Positions 8,955 to 18,328 of a DNA stretch of 64,000 bases are shown in pieces. Source of the DNA: Bdellovibrio bacteriovorus (lineage in GTDB: Bacteria > Bdellovibrionota > Bdellovibrionia > Bdellovibrionales > Bdellovibrionaceae); NCBI RefSeq assembly GCF_001592735.1, contig NZ_LUKE01000001.1, forward strand, positions 1,523,018 through 1,587,017, given 5' to 3'. A model generated the notes under the pieces. The model made no database searches and was not told where the DNA came from. It saw only the letters and a program-made list of their open reading frames with translations. Both the position numbers and the translations under genes were made by a program. Position 1 is the stretch's first letter. Every line of letters begins with the position of its first letter.

Positions 8955-10196
8955 TTATCGACGGATCAGGTGCGTAAGGCTAGGCGTTGAGCTTTTCACC
9001 GGCGCAAAGCGCTTTCTTGAAATCCCCATGAGTTCCGCCACGGTGGCGGCAATATTCTCAGGGGTCACGATAAAGGCGTTATTACGATCCTTCAAGGGAC
9101 GGCCTGTTTGGATATCAATAGGGGAAGCCACATGATAAGAAGACCCTCTTGCCGAGCGTTTGCTTTCAACTAAGTGACTGCCACCGATACTTGCAGATTT
9201 GACTTTTGAACTGATAATCACTGCAGAGTTCGTCAAAGGATTATGATCTTTTCCTCCGGCCATATTTAAAGCGGCCGTTCTGCCAAACTCAGAAGTGATA
9301 AAGAAAGTGGTGTGATCATAAAGGCTGTCACCATTCTGTCCGTAAGGAGTGCCTTTGAAAGTATTGATGAGGTCTTTCACATCGTTCCACATAGCAAGCT
9401 GAACATTTTTGTGATTGTTTTCATGAGCGCTGTGAGAATCAAGACCGCCGGCAACGCCGGTTGCGCTGGCCTCATAAAGTGCCGTAAGTGCAAGGCCTGC
9501 GCTCATGGCCGCGGTCATTTGATGTTTATTATTTAAGGTAGGATTTTGAGATTTCAAAATATCTAAAATCTCCTGACGACGAGCAAACTTACCGGCTTGA
9601 GTTTGCATGTTTTGCGCGACCACGTCTAACTTACTTTGGCGTGCCGACTTGGATCCAAAGCCTGTGGGTTTAGCAAGCTGCATGTTAGCAAGATTTGAAG
9701 CGGGCGTTGTGATCGGCGTGCGACTTCCGGAAAGCACAGTGCCACTGGAAATAAGGCCCAAAAACTCTTCACCACGGCATTCGCCGTATTCAACGGCTAA
9801 AGATCCCCAAAGTGTATCGACGGAGCCGGACTGCATATAGTGCATCGCCGCTTCATGCCCATTGTCGTTGCCACTTAAGAAAATCCCGTTGATCACAGAC
9901 ATGTTGTTTGCAAATTCGCGCATGGGTTCAAACGAAGGTCCAAAGGCGATATCGCCCACGCGTGAGATGCTGCTGGGGTCATATTCAATGAACATTTCTT
10001 TATCGTCAGGTTTTGCCGTTAACCAAGGATCTGTTCCCAGGGTAACATCCCATCCACCAGATAAAATGACTTGCACAAAAAACTTATCGCCATCGACCAT
10101 GCTCTCTGCAAAGGCATTGTTCAGGTTGATTAAGTCACTAAGAGCCATCAAAGAAAGACTTTTCGCGGTTAAATTTAAAAACTCTCTGCGTTTCAT
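8955..10196 (-). CDS. DUF1501 family secreted protein
   Basis: 413 aa. The N-terminus MKRREFLNLTAKSLSLMALS resembles a signal of the Tat type, though with a single RR and no strict consensus. The C-terminal half carries the family signature FITSEFGRTAALNMAGGKDHNP, which is related to the alkaline-phosphatase/sulfatase fold. DUF1501 proteins are usually encoded beside DUF1588/1592 or DUF1800 proteins; here the DUF1588-type gene lies two genes upstream in the same operon. Function is not established; export and a periplasmic role are likely. Confidence 0.85.
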   Translation of the reverse strand: MKRREFLNLTAKSLSLMALSDLINLNNAFAESMVDGDKFFVQVILSGGWDVTLGTDPWLTAKPDDKEMFIEYDPSSISRVGDIAFGPSFEPMREFANNMSVINGIFLSGNDNGHEAAMHYMQSGSVDTLWGSLAVEYGECRGEEFLGLISSGTVLSGSRTPITTPASNLANMQLAKPTGFGSKSARQSKLDVVAQNMQTQAGKFARRQEILDILKSQNPTLNNKHQMTAAMSAGLALTALYEASATGVAGGLDSHSAHENNHKNVQLAMWNDVKDLINTFKGTPYGQNGDSLYDHTTFFITSEFGRTAALNMAGGKDHNPLTNSAVIISSKVKSASIGGSHLVESKRSARGSSYHVASPIDIQTGRPLKDRNNAFIVTPENIAATVAELMGISRKRFAPVKSSTPSLTHLIRR

Positions 10197-10207
10197 GTCG
10201 TCATTCC

Positions 10208-10852
10208 TTAGTAAAGAAGAAATTCATCGCGGGTTAATAAAATAGTAATCGCAAGCTCGGTGATGTTCTTAGCGTCTTGATTAGATTGCTTTAACAAAAA
10301 ACCCAGCAGGTCTGCGCGGAACTGATTTACATCCGTGATAAATCCATAACTCAGAATTTCTTCGTCCGTTCCTAGGGCCCATTCCACCAGATCGGCGACG
10401 TGCGCTTTCTGGTCATTTTCAGTTAACGAAGAAAATTTTAAGATATATGAAAAAGATGTCAGTGGCAGGTCAGGGTTGTATTTGCGAATCACTTCCGTCT
10501 GTTTTGAATTTAAATAAGCTTTATAAAGTTTTTTGAAAACCTCTTCAGATTGCGGGCGAGTGTTAAAATTTACCATCGACAAATAGTCTGAAATACATTT
10601 TGTATACCAGGTTAAAAATGCCGGATTTGGCGTGCTAACCGCCACTTCGCCATTTAAGGCACTTGAATCACCCAAAGCACTGCGCAAATCATTCGGTAAT
10701 GATTGGCAGCTGTCTAACTTTATCGCATCAAATTTCTGATACAGATTCCAGATAATATCTTGAGGCGAAAAATAGCCTTCTTCAAATGCCGCGTGCGCCG
10801 TCAAAGACGAAGCTTGCACGGTGATGAATAAAACTAAAACGAACTTTTTCAT
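10208..10852 (-). CDS. Secreted protein of unknown function
   Basis: 214 aa with a signal peptide (KKFVLVLFITVQASSLTAHA). The mature part is helical and contains two cysteines (SCQSLP, TKCIS). No domain recognised. Its start overlaps the stop of the cytochrome-type gene upstream as ATGA, and the DUF1501 gene begins 11 bp after its stop, so it is translationally tied to both and probably works with them. Confidence 0.75.
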   Translation of the reverse strand: MKKFVLVLFITVQASSLTAHAAFEEGYFSPQDIIWNLYQKFDAIKLDSCQSLPNDLRSALGDSSALNGEVAVSTPNPAFLTWYTKCISDYLSMVNFNTRPQSEEVFKKLYKAYLNSKQTEVIRKYNPDLPLTSFSYILKFSSLTENDQKAHVADLVEWALGTDEEILSYGFITDVNQFRADLLGFLLKQSNQDAKNITELAITILLTRDEFLLY

Positions 10853-12387
10853 TTTGTCACCTCTGCTGATCTCATAAGATCGATGCCGTTTTCATCAGGG
10901 GCCCCTTGATCAATCCAGGTTTTAATCAGCTGCATTTCTTTAAAACGAGTCCTCCAGCTGGAGATTGAAGGAGGCATGCGCGGATTTTCACCATCATGAG
11001 CAAGGTCCATAGCGCGCGCGATTTTACCAGTCCATTCCTTCATCGAAGCCTTAGAACCACCGATCGGCCACTGAGTGAAATCAGGAATTTTAAAGTCTGG
11101 TGAATCTTCATAGAACTGATCTTTATGACAGTCTTGGCATTTCTTAAAATAAGCCTTCACGCGACGAGCCTGAAGCTGGCTTTCCGTCAGCGGAATGCGC
11201 ATCGCAAAGAATTCAGGTTCTTGTATTAGAACTTTAATAAAATCATTAGTGCGACGACCGACCTGATCAAATTTCTTAACTAATGCACTTTCGCGCTCTT
11301 TAGTAAGCTCAACGTCACCCACAAACCATTTCCAAAAGTGACGAACCTGACAGGATTTATATTCTTCTTGTTGAGTGATGGCTTTTCCTAATCCGGCGAC
11401 ACCTTTTGCTTCCACATCTACTAAACTGCCGTTGGCTTTTTTATAGGTCAGGCGACCGTTTGAGGCGCGCGTTGAAAGGACAGACTGCGAAGTCAAAAGA
11501 GTCTTTCCCATTGGATCAAGCTTATAATGACAGGCCATACAGTCGGGTTGAGTGCCATGCAAGGCTTCACCGGTCGAAGCACGGATTTGATCTTCGGTCA
11601 TGCCAGCACCGTGTGGGAACATAAGATCTAAGACTTGATCATCCATTCCGGCCGAAGAGGAAACCGCCGCACTCATCGAGTCACAGAGAAAAATGCGAAA
11701 GATCGCAGCGGCCCGACGACGGTTTTTGTTAACCCCGGTATTTCCGTAGCGCATGAAAAAGCGATTTGTCGTTATCACGCCAGCTATGCGTGGATCATTT
11801 TCTGCAAACTGGATGTCTTTAGAAACAACATCAGAATAATTTGCAGGAATGGCATCAATGGAGTTTACGCCATTAATGGCTTTAAGATCCGGCACAAGAC
11901 CGGCAAAAAAACCCCAGTCAGAAAAAGCTGAAAAGCTATCCGGACGGTTAAAGGCGCGATAAGACTTTCGGGTCAATAGCTCGTCCCAGTTCAGGTTCTT
12001 CTTGGCCATTTCTGTAAATAGATAATTTAAGGAATTGTCTCTGTAAAAACGAGCGTCCGGTCCATAATAGGAATTTAGAGAGGAACCTCCATCTAAAATC
12101 GGGGTTCCACCGGTCCGCACTCGGAAAAGCTCATCCAAACGGACCGACATCTTGTAGGCATGCTGATCTGAATTTAAATATTCATTCATTTTATTTTCTA
12201 GTAACGCATCACCACGGCCTTCCGCGATGGCTTTTTTCATTTCTTCTCTTTCAAGAGCTGTCGGCTGATTTCCTAAAAGCACACGGCTTAGGCGGTTGAG
12301 TTTCACTTGGGCGCTGACGTCATTGCTGGCAAAGGCACCGCTTGTGATTTGCGTCGCTACTAAAAAAGGAATTAAGAATTTTTTCAT
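10849..12387 (-). CDS. DUF1588/DUF1592-type cytochrome c protein
   Basis: 512 aa exported protein (signal KKFLIPFLVATQITSGAFA). Two CxxCH heme-binding motifs are present: CMACHYKLDPMGKTL, the hallmark of DUF1588, and near the C-terminus CQDCHKDQFY, a PSCyt1-like site. The segment between the signal peptide and the first heme is DUF1592-like. These proteins were first described in Planctomycetes and occur beside DUF1501 proteins. A periplasmic redox role is likely; the substrate is unknown. ATGA overlaps on both sides place it in the middle of the operon. Confidence 0.85.
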   Translation of the reverse strand: MKKFLIPFLVATQITSGAFASNDVSAQVKLNRLSRVLLGNQPTALEREEMKKAIAEGRGDALLENKMNEYLNSDQHAYKMSVRLDELFRVRTGGTPILDGGSSLNSYYGPDARFYRDNSLNYLFTEMAKKNLNWDELLTRKSYRAFNRPDSFSAFSDWGFFAGLVPDLKAINGVNSIDAIPANYSDVVSKDIQFAENDPRIAGVITTNRFFMRYGNTGVNKNRRRAAAIFRIFLCDSMSAAVSSSAGMDDQVLDLMFPHGAGMTEDQIRASTGEALHGTQPDCMACHYKLDPMGKTLLTSQSVLSTRASNGRLTYKKANGSLVDVEAKGVAGLGKAITQQEEYKSCQVRHFWKWFVGDVELTKERESALVKKFDQVGRRTNDFIKVLIQEPEFFAMRIPLTESQLQARRVKAYFKKCQDCHKDQFYEDSPDFKIPDFTQWPIGGSKASMKEWTGKIARAMDLAHDGENPRMPPSISSWRTRFKEMQLIKTWIDQGAPDENGIDLMRSAEVTK

Positions 12388-13262
12388 CGGAATTCTCCTT
12401 TTTTGAACTGCAGCGCTTTCAGCGTACCTAAAACATGTTTTTTTCTGTACTCAGTTAAGTTAGGCGTTGGCGTTTCTTTGAACATCTGGTCAATCAATTT
12501 AGAAATAAGAATCTGTGCCTTTGAGATGTCTGGGGAAAACTGCACCTGACAAAGTTCACGAGTGGTTTTATCAGTGATTACCAAAGAAATCGGCCCTACA
12601 GAAAACAGTCCTGGAAGAGTTGGGTTTTGGGCGATGTTCTTATAACCAGAAATACGATACATACGACCTAAACTCCCTGAGAGTTCCATATCTAAGGCAC
12701 CGCCGATAGTGCGATTTTCCGACATTGTGGTCTCGGTATTAGTAAAGTTGGCTTCAGATCCCCAAGAAATAATATTTTCGTGACGGTTGATCTCGCCAGC
12801 ATCCTTATTTCCCGTTAACCAGCGATAATCATCACAGATCAAAAGATCTTTTTGCCCTTGCTCTTCAGATTCATGAAGAAGTTGGCCATCAAAGACTTGG
12901 TTGTATTCAAAAGATACCGGCGTGCCGACCTTTCCGGCGTCAGGATTTTTAGTCCAATTCAACATAAGAAATTGCATTTCTGCCCGTAAGATCAAACGGC
13001 AGTTGGCTTTAACCATTTCTGGATTGCACATGTTTTCCGTCATACTCATTGGCATGGGCCAAGTGTAATAGCCAGTTCTATACATGGTGGTTTGGGCTTC
13101 ACGGCCATCTGCAAATTTCAGCGTGATGGCATTTTCAGGGCTGACTTCAATTTTGAAGTTTTCTTTTGGGGATTCAGTCACTTGCGCAAATGCGGACCCG
13201 GCGATCAACATCGACAGAACGCAAATACGTGCCATAGCCCTGTATTGAGCATAAGATTTCAT
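12384..13262 (-). CDS. Secreted protein of unknown function, first gene of the DUF1501 operon
   Basis: 292 aa from the ATG at 13262, which has GGAGG four bases before it; the frame continues to 13313 but lacks a ribosome site there. A signal peptide (ARICVLSMLIAGSAFA) is followed by a beta-rich sequence with several Cys (NMCNPEMVKANCRL, LLICDDYRW, RELCQVQ). No family recognised. It heads the operon with the cytochrome-type, 214-aa and DUF1501 genes, joined by ATGA overlap. A 14-bp palindrome, CTCCGGTACCGGAG, covers the Shine-Dalgarno region and could affect translation. Confidence 0.75.
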   Translation of the reverse strand: MKSYAQYRAMARICVLSMLIAGSAFAQVTESPKENFKIEVSPENAITLKFADGREAQTTMYRTGYYTWPMPMSMTENMCNPEMVKANCRLILRAEMQFLMLNWTKNPDAGKVGTPVSFEYNQVFDGQLLHESEEQGQKDLLICDDYRWLTGNKDAGEINRHENIISWGSEANFTNTETTMSENRTIGGALDMELSGSLGRMYRISGYKNIAQNPTLPGLFSVGPISLVITDKTTRELCQVQFSPDISKAQILISKLIDQMFKETPTPNLTEYRKKHVLGTLKALQFKKGEFR

Positions 13263-13464
13263 AAAGCCTCCGGTACCGGAGCTCTTTGAGCAAGTTCGGT
13301 GCCCGAAAGGCATGGGCTTAAAAACAAAATAAAGCCATCTGAGCAGGGGTGATTACGGTTGTGGCCATTCCCTCAACAAACGGTAACCGATTTGGGCACT
13401 GTTCAGTTTGCCAGGAAAAGGCGAAAACGCTACGCTGAAGACCTAACCCTACTCGGAGGCCCGC

Positions 13465-13815
13465 ATGTCCGTTGTTGAAGTCACTAAAGAAAACATCAAA
13501 GATCTGGTCGAAAAAAATCAAATGGTTATCTTAGATTTCTGGGCGGCGTGGTGCGGACCTTGTCGTCGCTTTGGTCCCATTTTCGAATCAGTAGCGATGA
13601 AACACAAAGATATCGTATTCGGAAAAGTCGACACCGAGGCCCAGCAAGAATTAGCCGCAAATTTCGAGATTCAATCCATCCCTTCACTTGCGGTCATCAA
13701 AGAAGGTGACATCATTTTCTTTCAACCGGGCGCTCTGCCAGAAGAAGTCTTAGAGCAAATTGTCGAAAAAACCAAAGAAGTCGACATGGCAGAGGTCCGA
13801 AAACAAAATACCTAA
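13465..13815 (+). CDS. trxA: Thioredoxin
   Basis: 116-aa cytoplasmic thioredoxin, a disulfide reductant. The active site WAAWCGPC (Cys30/Cys33) and the cis-proline loop (QSIPSLAV) are intact. No signal peptide is present. The ATG is preceded by CGGAGGCCCGC. The last bases overlap the convergent XRE regulator gene by 4 bp. Other thioredoxins may exist elsewhere, so the symbol marks family rather than proven identity with the main housekeeping protein. Confidence 0.92.
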   Translation: MSVVEVTKENIKDLVEKNQMVILDFWAAWCGPCRRFGPIFESVAMKHKDIVFGKVDTEAQQELAANFEIQSIPSLAVIKEGDIIFFQPGALPEEVLEQIVEKTKEVDMAEVRKQNT

Positions 13816-14543
13816 ATAACGGGGAAGAGATCTTGAATCTTTAAGGGGACGTTTAAAAATAATGTCCCCGTATTCACAAGCTCTTTCGGATCATGGAGCT
13901 TTTTCTCTCTTTCAGAGCGCGCAGAAAATTCGTCTAATAAGGCCTGCATTTCATTGCGAAGTTCTAAAGCTGATTTTTGTGACAAGCTGAAGGTTCCTAA
14001 CCCCTCAAACATCCAGGATTTCCATTCTCCATTTTTGATGCCCACAAGTGATTTTATCAGTACATCGTATTGTACCCTGAAGCGTTCATTAAATTTTTCG
14101 CTAGCTTGAAAACCTTCTTCAAGAAGAGAGTGGATATCACCATCAATTGTTTTTAGGACGTTGATTCTTTCTAGATCCTCTAAGAATTTGGTGATCTTTT
14201 CTTTAGACAGCTTGTTGTTGGCCTTTTTTAGGCGCTCGGCTTTCATTTTGTGGTGATGAAGCTGAATGAAAAAGTTAAAGTGCTTAGGATTCTTTTCAAA
14301 AAACCGCTCTTGCTCTTCAGTAAGTTTTTTGTAAGGCTTAGGAGCAATCGATACGACATCATCAATTTTTAAATCTAGCATCTCAAGGATCGCGTTGAGT
14401 TTGTTATAACTAATGTCATTTGCCGTAAGCATCTTTTTTACACCCGACTCGGACATCTCGAGTTTGGCGGCAATATCTTTGTAGGTGACGTTACGAGTTT
14501 TCAGAATGTTTCTTAATCCCTCAGATAATGGCGTGTAGTTCAT
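13812..14543 (-). CDS. XRE-family transcriptional regulator
   Basis: 243 aa. Residues 5-62 form a lambda-repressor-like helix-turn-helix (YKDIAAKLEMSESGVKKML, then SYNKLNAILEMLDL). The remaining 170 residues are a helical, charged domain of unknown ligand that includes the LTEEQERFFEKNPKHFNFF stretch seen in several proteobacterial XRE proteins. It is divergent from the DUF4430-like gene, and two dyads in the 155-bp gap are candidate binding sites for autoregulation and control of the neighbour. The target is inferred from position only. Confidence 0.82.
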   Translation of the reverse strand: MNYTPLSEGLRNILKTRNVTYKDIAAKLEMSESGVKKMLTANDISYNKLNAILEMLDLKIDDVVSIAPKPYKKLTEEQERFFEKNPKHFNFFIQLHHHKMKAERLKKANNKLSKEKITKFLEDLERINVLKTIDGDIHSLLEEGFQASEKFNERFRVQYDVLIKSLVGIKNGEWKSWMFEGLGTFSLSQKSALELRNEMQALLDEFSARSEREKKLHDPKELVNTGTLFLNVPLKIQDLFPVI

Positions 14544-14608
14544 TTTTTTCCTTCGTGGTTGGTGAAGAAAATATGCGCGAGGTGCTTTTATTTTTCAAAA
14601 TATTTAAA

Positions 14609-14625
14609 GTACCGTAATTTGGTAC
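14609..14625. promoter_or_regulatory. Candidate operator dyad
   Basis: Inverted repeat GTACC-7 bp-GGTAC in the divergent gap between the XRE gene and the DUF4430-like gene. The arms are short but perfect, and the A/T-rich surroundings fit a promoter. Binding by the XRE protein is inference. Confidence 0.4.
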
Positions 14626-14636
14626 CACATATAGGG

Positions 14637-14653
14637 GTGTTTTACCAAAACAC
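14637..14653. promoter_or_regulatory. Second candidate operator dyad
   Basis: Perfect inverted repeat GTGTTTT-ACC-AAAACAC, 12 bp from the preceding dyad and about 45 bp before the ATG of the DUF4430-like gene. It has no U tract after it, so it is unlikely to be a terminator; the position suits an operator. Confidence 0.42.
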
Positions 14654-14698
14654 AACTCTGCGGTTGAAATTAATAGCTATTCCAGCTAGAAAACCGCT

Positions 14699-15160
14699 AT
14701 GAAAAACTTTATCGCCACCGCCATTCTTTTAGCCGCCACACCAGTTTTCGCCGTTTCGTGGAAGGTCTATGGACCTTGCAGTGAAAAGCCGGTTCATGAA
14801 GGCAAAGTGCCGATGAAAAAATTTGATACTTCAGTCGGCGCATTCAGTGTGCAGGTTTTTGAAGACAACAAGATTCCTTATATCGGTTCTGAAGAAGGAT
14901 TTAATTCTATTATTGGCACACCGACTGATCGCGGCTCGATTGAGATTGTTTCTAAAGATGAACTGCGTGCTTATGGTTGGTGCTATTCCGTGAACGGGCA
15001 GTTCCCAGAACAAATGCCGAACGAAGTCTTCTTTACCGAAAACAATGCAGAGCTGGTTTGGTTTTATGCGTATTCAACTGTAAAGAATAACCAATGGCAG
15101 GAAGACTACTGCACACCGGCTTATAATATTAAAGCAACGCAGTTCTGCGGGAAGAAATAA
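14699..15160 (+). CDS. Small secreted DUF4430-like protein
   Basis: 153 aa with a signal peptide (MKNFIATAILLAATPVFA). The mature part resembles the DUF4430/transcobalamin C-terminal-like domain: an aromatic GWCYSVNG turn followed, about 20 residues later, by ELVWFYAYS. Four cysteines (Cys of YGPC, GWCY, DYCT, QFCG) could form two disulfides. The function of the family is not established. It is monocistronic, ends at a strong terminator, and lies opposite an XRE regulator. Confidence 0.72.
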   Translation: MKNFIATAILLAATPVFAVSWKVYGPCSEKPVHEGKVPMKKFDTSVGAFSVQVFEDNKIPYIGSEEGFNSIIGTPTDRGSIEIVSKDELRAYGWCYSVNGQFPEQMPNEVFFTENNAELVWFYAYSTVKNNQWQEDYCTPAYNIKATQFCGKK

Positions 15161-15187
15161 TCCGTCGTCGCCAAGTCGGGATAAAAA

Positions 15188-15216
15188 AACCCGCCAAGCT
15201 TTCGACTGGGCGGGTT
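15188..15216. terminator. Bidirectional rho-independent terminator
   Basis: An 8-bp GC-rich stem (AACCCGCC / GGCGGGTT) with a 13-base loop, preceded by an A tract (so a U tract on the minus strand). It lies between the convergent DUF4430-like and cyclophilin genes. Confidence 0.75.
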
Positions 15217-15271
15217 CCTAAAATCTAAATTTCAAAAATACTTATTACGCCGAAGCCTCGGCATAGGTGAA

Positions 15272-15988
15272 TTACTGAACGATTTTAACGTGCTTGATGA
15301 TCATTGGCTCTGCCGGTCTGTCACCTGGAAGAGTTTTTGTGTTCTCGATAGCGTGAACTACGTCCATACCTTCAACAACTTCACCAAATACAGTGTGGCG
15401 GTTGTCCAACCAAGGAGTCGCTACTGTTGTAACGAAGAACTGAGAACCGTTAGTGTTTGGTCCCGCGTTCGCCATTGAAAGCATGCCTGGTTTAGAGTGC
15501 TTTGGTTGACCTGGAAGGAATTCATCATCAAAACGGAAACCCGGTCCACCAGTGCCGTTACCGATCGGGCAACCACCTTGAATCATGAAATCTTTGATCA
15601 CGCGGTGGAAAGTCAAACCGTCATAGAAGGGTTTTTTAACTTGTTTACCAGTTTTAGGATCCGTCCACTCTTTCGTGCCTTCAGCCAGGCCTACGAAGTT
15701 TTCAACAGTTTTTGGAGCTGTTTCTTTAAGAAGTTTTACTTTGAAGTTACCTTTAGTGGTTTCAAATAGTGCGAACATTTCTTTATTCCCTTTTTTCTTA
15801 TCTGCGGCCGCTTCTTTTTTGTCAGCTTTCGCTTTTTTAGTCTCTTTGGATTTTTCTACCGTTGTGGTCTCGGTCTTTGTTTCAGTGCTTGAGGCTTCCT
15901 TTGCATCAGCGCGGAAACTAAAAGCCGCTAACAAGAACGCGAAAAGGTAAATCCACAGTACCTTTTTAATATCGATATTCTTCGACAT
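15272..15988 (-). CDS. Cyclophilin-type peptidyl-prolyl isomerase, exported
   Basis: 238 aa. An N-terminal hydrophobic segment (IYLFAFLLAAFSFRADA) and a Lys/Glu/Thr-rich linker to about residue 65 precede a complete cyclophilin domain: GLTFHRVIKDFMIQGG carries the catalytic Arg region, then LSMANAGPNTNGSQFFVT and HTVFGEVVEGMDVV. It probably folds proteins in the periplasm. The charged linker is low-complexity and unusual in length. It is the only gene between two terminator or gap regions and is transcribed alone. Confidence 0.92.
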   Translation of the reverse strand: MSKNIDIKKVLWIYLFAFLLAAFSFRADAKEASSTETKTETTTVEKSKETKKAKADKKEAAADKKKGNKEMFALFETTKGNFKVKLLKETAPKTVENFVGLAEGTKEWTDPKTGKQVKKPFYDGLTFHRVIKDFMIQGGCPIGNGTGGPGFRFDDEFLPGQPKHSKPGMLSMANAGPNTNGSQFFVTTVATPWLDNRHTVFGEVVEGMDVVHAIENTKTLPGDRPAEPMIIKHVKIVQ

Positions 15989-16024
15989 TTGATTACTCCT
16001 GACTTTGGTCCAACCCTTTTACTA

Positions 16025-18328
16025 TTAGTGAGGGCGAGGACGAGGGTCAAGGTTCTTCAAGGCCCGAACGTTGTCCGCAAAGAGCGCGCGGATCTCATTT
16101 TCTAGGAATGAAGGTGTTAATTGAAGCGCCAAGGCAAGCGATTGAAAGGACTCATGATTTAACTGCAGCTCAACGATGGATTCTGACGCAACAAGCTGAA
16201 GCATCTGTTCGACTTGACGCAGACGCATATAATTTCGCATCAAAGCTTCGGCATTTGAGCCCATTACGGTTAAGAGCTCTTTGGTTGAAGAGTCTTTCGG
16301 GCGGATTTTGTGATGTAAAACGAAAGCCTGCGCCGCAAGCTCCACATCCACTAAGCCGCCCTCGCTGTACTTTAAATTCAAGCTTGAATCATCAGGGACC
16401 AATTGCAAACGGATACGTTCAAGCTCGGTTAACTCTTCGCTCGTTAATCCGCGATCAATAAAGGATTCAAATAAAGAAACGGAGTGGGTTCCGATCCAAC
16501 GAGCTTTTAAGTAAGCTTGTCGTTCCCAGCCAGAAGCCTCTTTTAAAAGATATTCGCGCAAATCTTTCTCAGTAATCACCAACGGGCCGGCTTTTCCGGA
16601 AGGACGTAAGCGCATATCAATGGAATAGATATTTCCCCCGCGATGAGATTCTGTCAGACGGGTGATAAAGCGTTTAGCGACTTTAAAGTCATTTTCTTCA
16701 GGTTCATTGGGGACGACAAAAATAAAATCCAAATCTGATCTAAAACCTAACTCTTGTCCGCCCCATTTTCCTAAAGCTAAAACTTGAATGTCCGAAGGGA
16801 ATTGTCGTTTTAAAGCTTCAAGCAAATTAATAACAATTGAATCCGCCGTCGAGCTTAAGTTTTTTTGTAAAGAAGGCAGATCTTTATCTTCTAAATAGGC
16901 AGAGCCATTAATGACTTCAGAAAGCAGTCTTTTTTCCGCAAGCTCCTCTAATAGAACATCTAAGTCTGTGGAGTGTTTATCTTGTGCGCGATAAACGAAG
17001 CTGTCTAAAAGCTCAGGTCTATTGCAAAGGATGCGTGATAAATAAGGTGAGTGCCCAAAAAGCCAGGCTAATTCTTCCAGTAATTCTTTTTCCCGCAAAA
17101 GCATGGAAAAGAAACTGGCCTTGGCGCGCGTCCCGTGAATGAAATCTTTTAAAAGCAAAAGTCCGCGGCGCACATCACCTTGTTGGGATTGAAGTGTTTC
17201 TAAAAACTGCGCCAAAAAAGCTTTGCGGGCGATTTCATCTCGAGCCTTGGTGCGCGATAAAACTTCTTGCCCTAAAATTTCATCCCAAAGTTCTTTAAGT
17301 TCCTGATCGGTGATGCCCACTTTTTTTAGATCTTCTTCGACTGAAACTTCTTGAGGCGCTTCACCTAAAAGACCTTTGACGATTTGATCACAGCGAGCAA
17401 GGTCTGTACGTAAAGTGGTTAGGGACTGGATAACAAAATCAGGATGAGGATCATTCGTTTTTAACAAATGAGTTTGCTCGTCATTGAGCGCCTGGACATA
17501 GTTTTCTAAACCGCGCAGATGCCAATAGTGCTGGGTTAAAAAATCCACGTCACTTGCGGGCAGCAGATTTTTGCTGGCGATCAGATCTAAAGCTTCGGTT
17601 GTGCCTTTGATCTGTAAGGTGGTATCACGCCCCCCGTGAATAACTTGTAAGGCGTGCGCGAAAAGTTCGACGTCGCGAATTCCACCCACACCCAACTTTA
17701 AATCAATCACATCATCTTGGGATCTTGCCCAGTAATGACCTTGGATTTTTGAACGCAAGGTTTTTAAGTCTTCTAAAAGTGTAAAATCTAAATGACGACG
17801 GAACGAAAACTTCTTAGAAAAAGCCAGAACTTCGTCCTGAATAAAAGAATTCCCGGTGATAAAGCGCAAGCGCACAAAAGCCAAGCGTTCCCAGGTTTCG
17901 CCATAATTGCCGTAATAGTCTTTGAATTGTTCAAGTGTCGGAATCAAAGGTCCTTGCTTACCGCCGGGGCGTAAATCAAAGTCGACGCGAAAAATATAAC
18001 CTTGCGCGGTTCTTTCAGTCAGAAGTCTTTGGAATTTTCGTAAAGACGGATAAGAAATCGATTCCTCATCTTGCGCGACTAAAAGAATATCGACATCCGA
18101 ACTTAGATTTAGCTCGTTAGAGCCTAATTTTCCAAGGGCAAAAAGGGCGATGGCTTGATCCGCAAAACAATAATTAAAAGCTTCAGTCAGAAGTCGGTCA
18201 GCATCCTGACTCCAGGATCGACACACGGAGGGGGCGCTAGTAAGATCGGCTTTCGCTAAAAGAGCGCAACGGGTCCAGGCCTCATTGCGCTCCAAACGAA
18301 GTTTTTCTTCTATCGCGACATTACTCAA
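16025..18328 (-). CDS. glnE: Bifunctional glutamine synthetase adenylyltransferase/deadenylylase
   Basis: Controls glutamine synthetase by adding and removing AMP. Both nucleotidyltransferase halves are present: [21 protein letters not shown] near residues 65-85 and [21 protein letters not shown] in the second half, each followed by [11 protein letters not shown]- or [13 protein letters not shown]-type motifs. At 767 aa it is clearly shorter than the 946 aa of E. coli GlnE, mainly at the N-terminus. The start is a TTG overlapping the tolB stop by 8 bp, so it is translated after tolB; an association with the tol operon is unusual. Confidence 0.9.
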   Translation of the reverse strand: MSNVAIEEKLRLERNEAWTRCALLAKADLTSAPSVCRSWSQDADRLLTEAFNYCFADQAIALFALGKLGSNELNLSSDVDILLVAQDEESISYPSLRKFQRLLTERTAQGYIFRVDFDLRPGGKQGPLIPTLEQFKDYYGNYGETWERLAFVRLRFITGNSFIQDEVLAFSKKFSFRRHLDFTLLEDLKTLRSKIQGHYWARSQDDVIDLKLGVGGIRDVELFAHALQVIHGGRDTTLQIKGTTEALDLIASKNLLPASDVDFLTQHYWHLRGLENYVQALNDEQTHLLKTNDPHPDFVIQSLTTLRTDLARCDQIVKGLLGEAPQEVSVEEDLKKVGITDQELKELWDEILGQEVLSRTKARDEIARKAFLAQFLETLQSQQGDVRRGLLLLKDFIHGTRAKASFFSMLLREKELLEELAWLFGHSPYLSRILCNRPELLDSFVYRAQDKHSTDLDVLLEELAEKRLLSEVINGSAYLEDKDLPSLQKNLSSTADSIVINLLEALKRQFPSDIQVLALGKWGGQELGFRSDLDFIFVVPNEPEENDFKVAKRFITRLTESHRGGNIYSIDMRLRPSGKAGPLVITEKDLREYLLKEASGWERQAYLKARWIGTHSVSLFESFIDRGLTSEELTELERIRLQLVPDDSSLNLKYSEGGLVDVELAAQAFVLHHKIRPKDSSTKELLTVMGSNAEALMRNYMRLRQVEQMLQLVASESIVELQLNHESFQSLALALQLTPSFLENEIRALFADNVRALKNLDPRPRPH

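Noticed and set aside
13318-13521. Reverse open frame of 67 aa before trxA
   Set aside because: No ribosome site, overlaps the start of trxA on the other strand, and the composition is not protein-like.
13845-13869. GGGGAC-13-GTCCCC inverted repeat near the end of the XRE gene
   Set aside because: Short arms with a long spacer inside coding sequence; no U tract and no promoter nearby, so it is probably chance.
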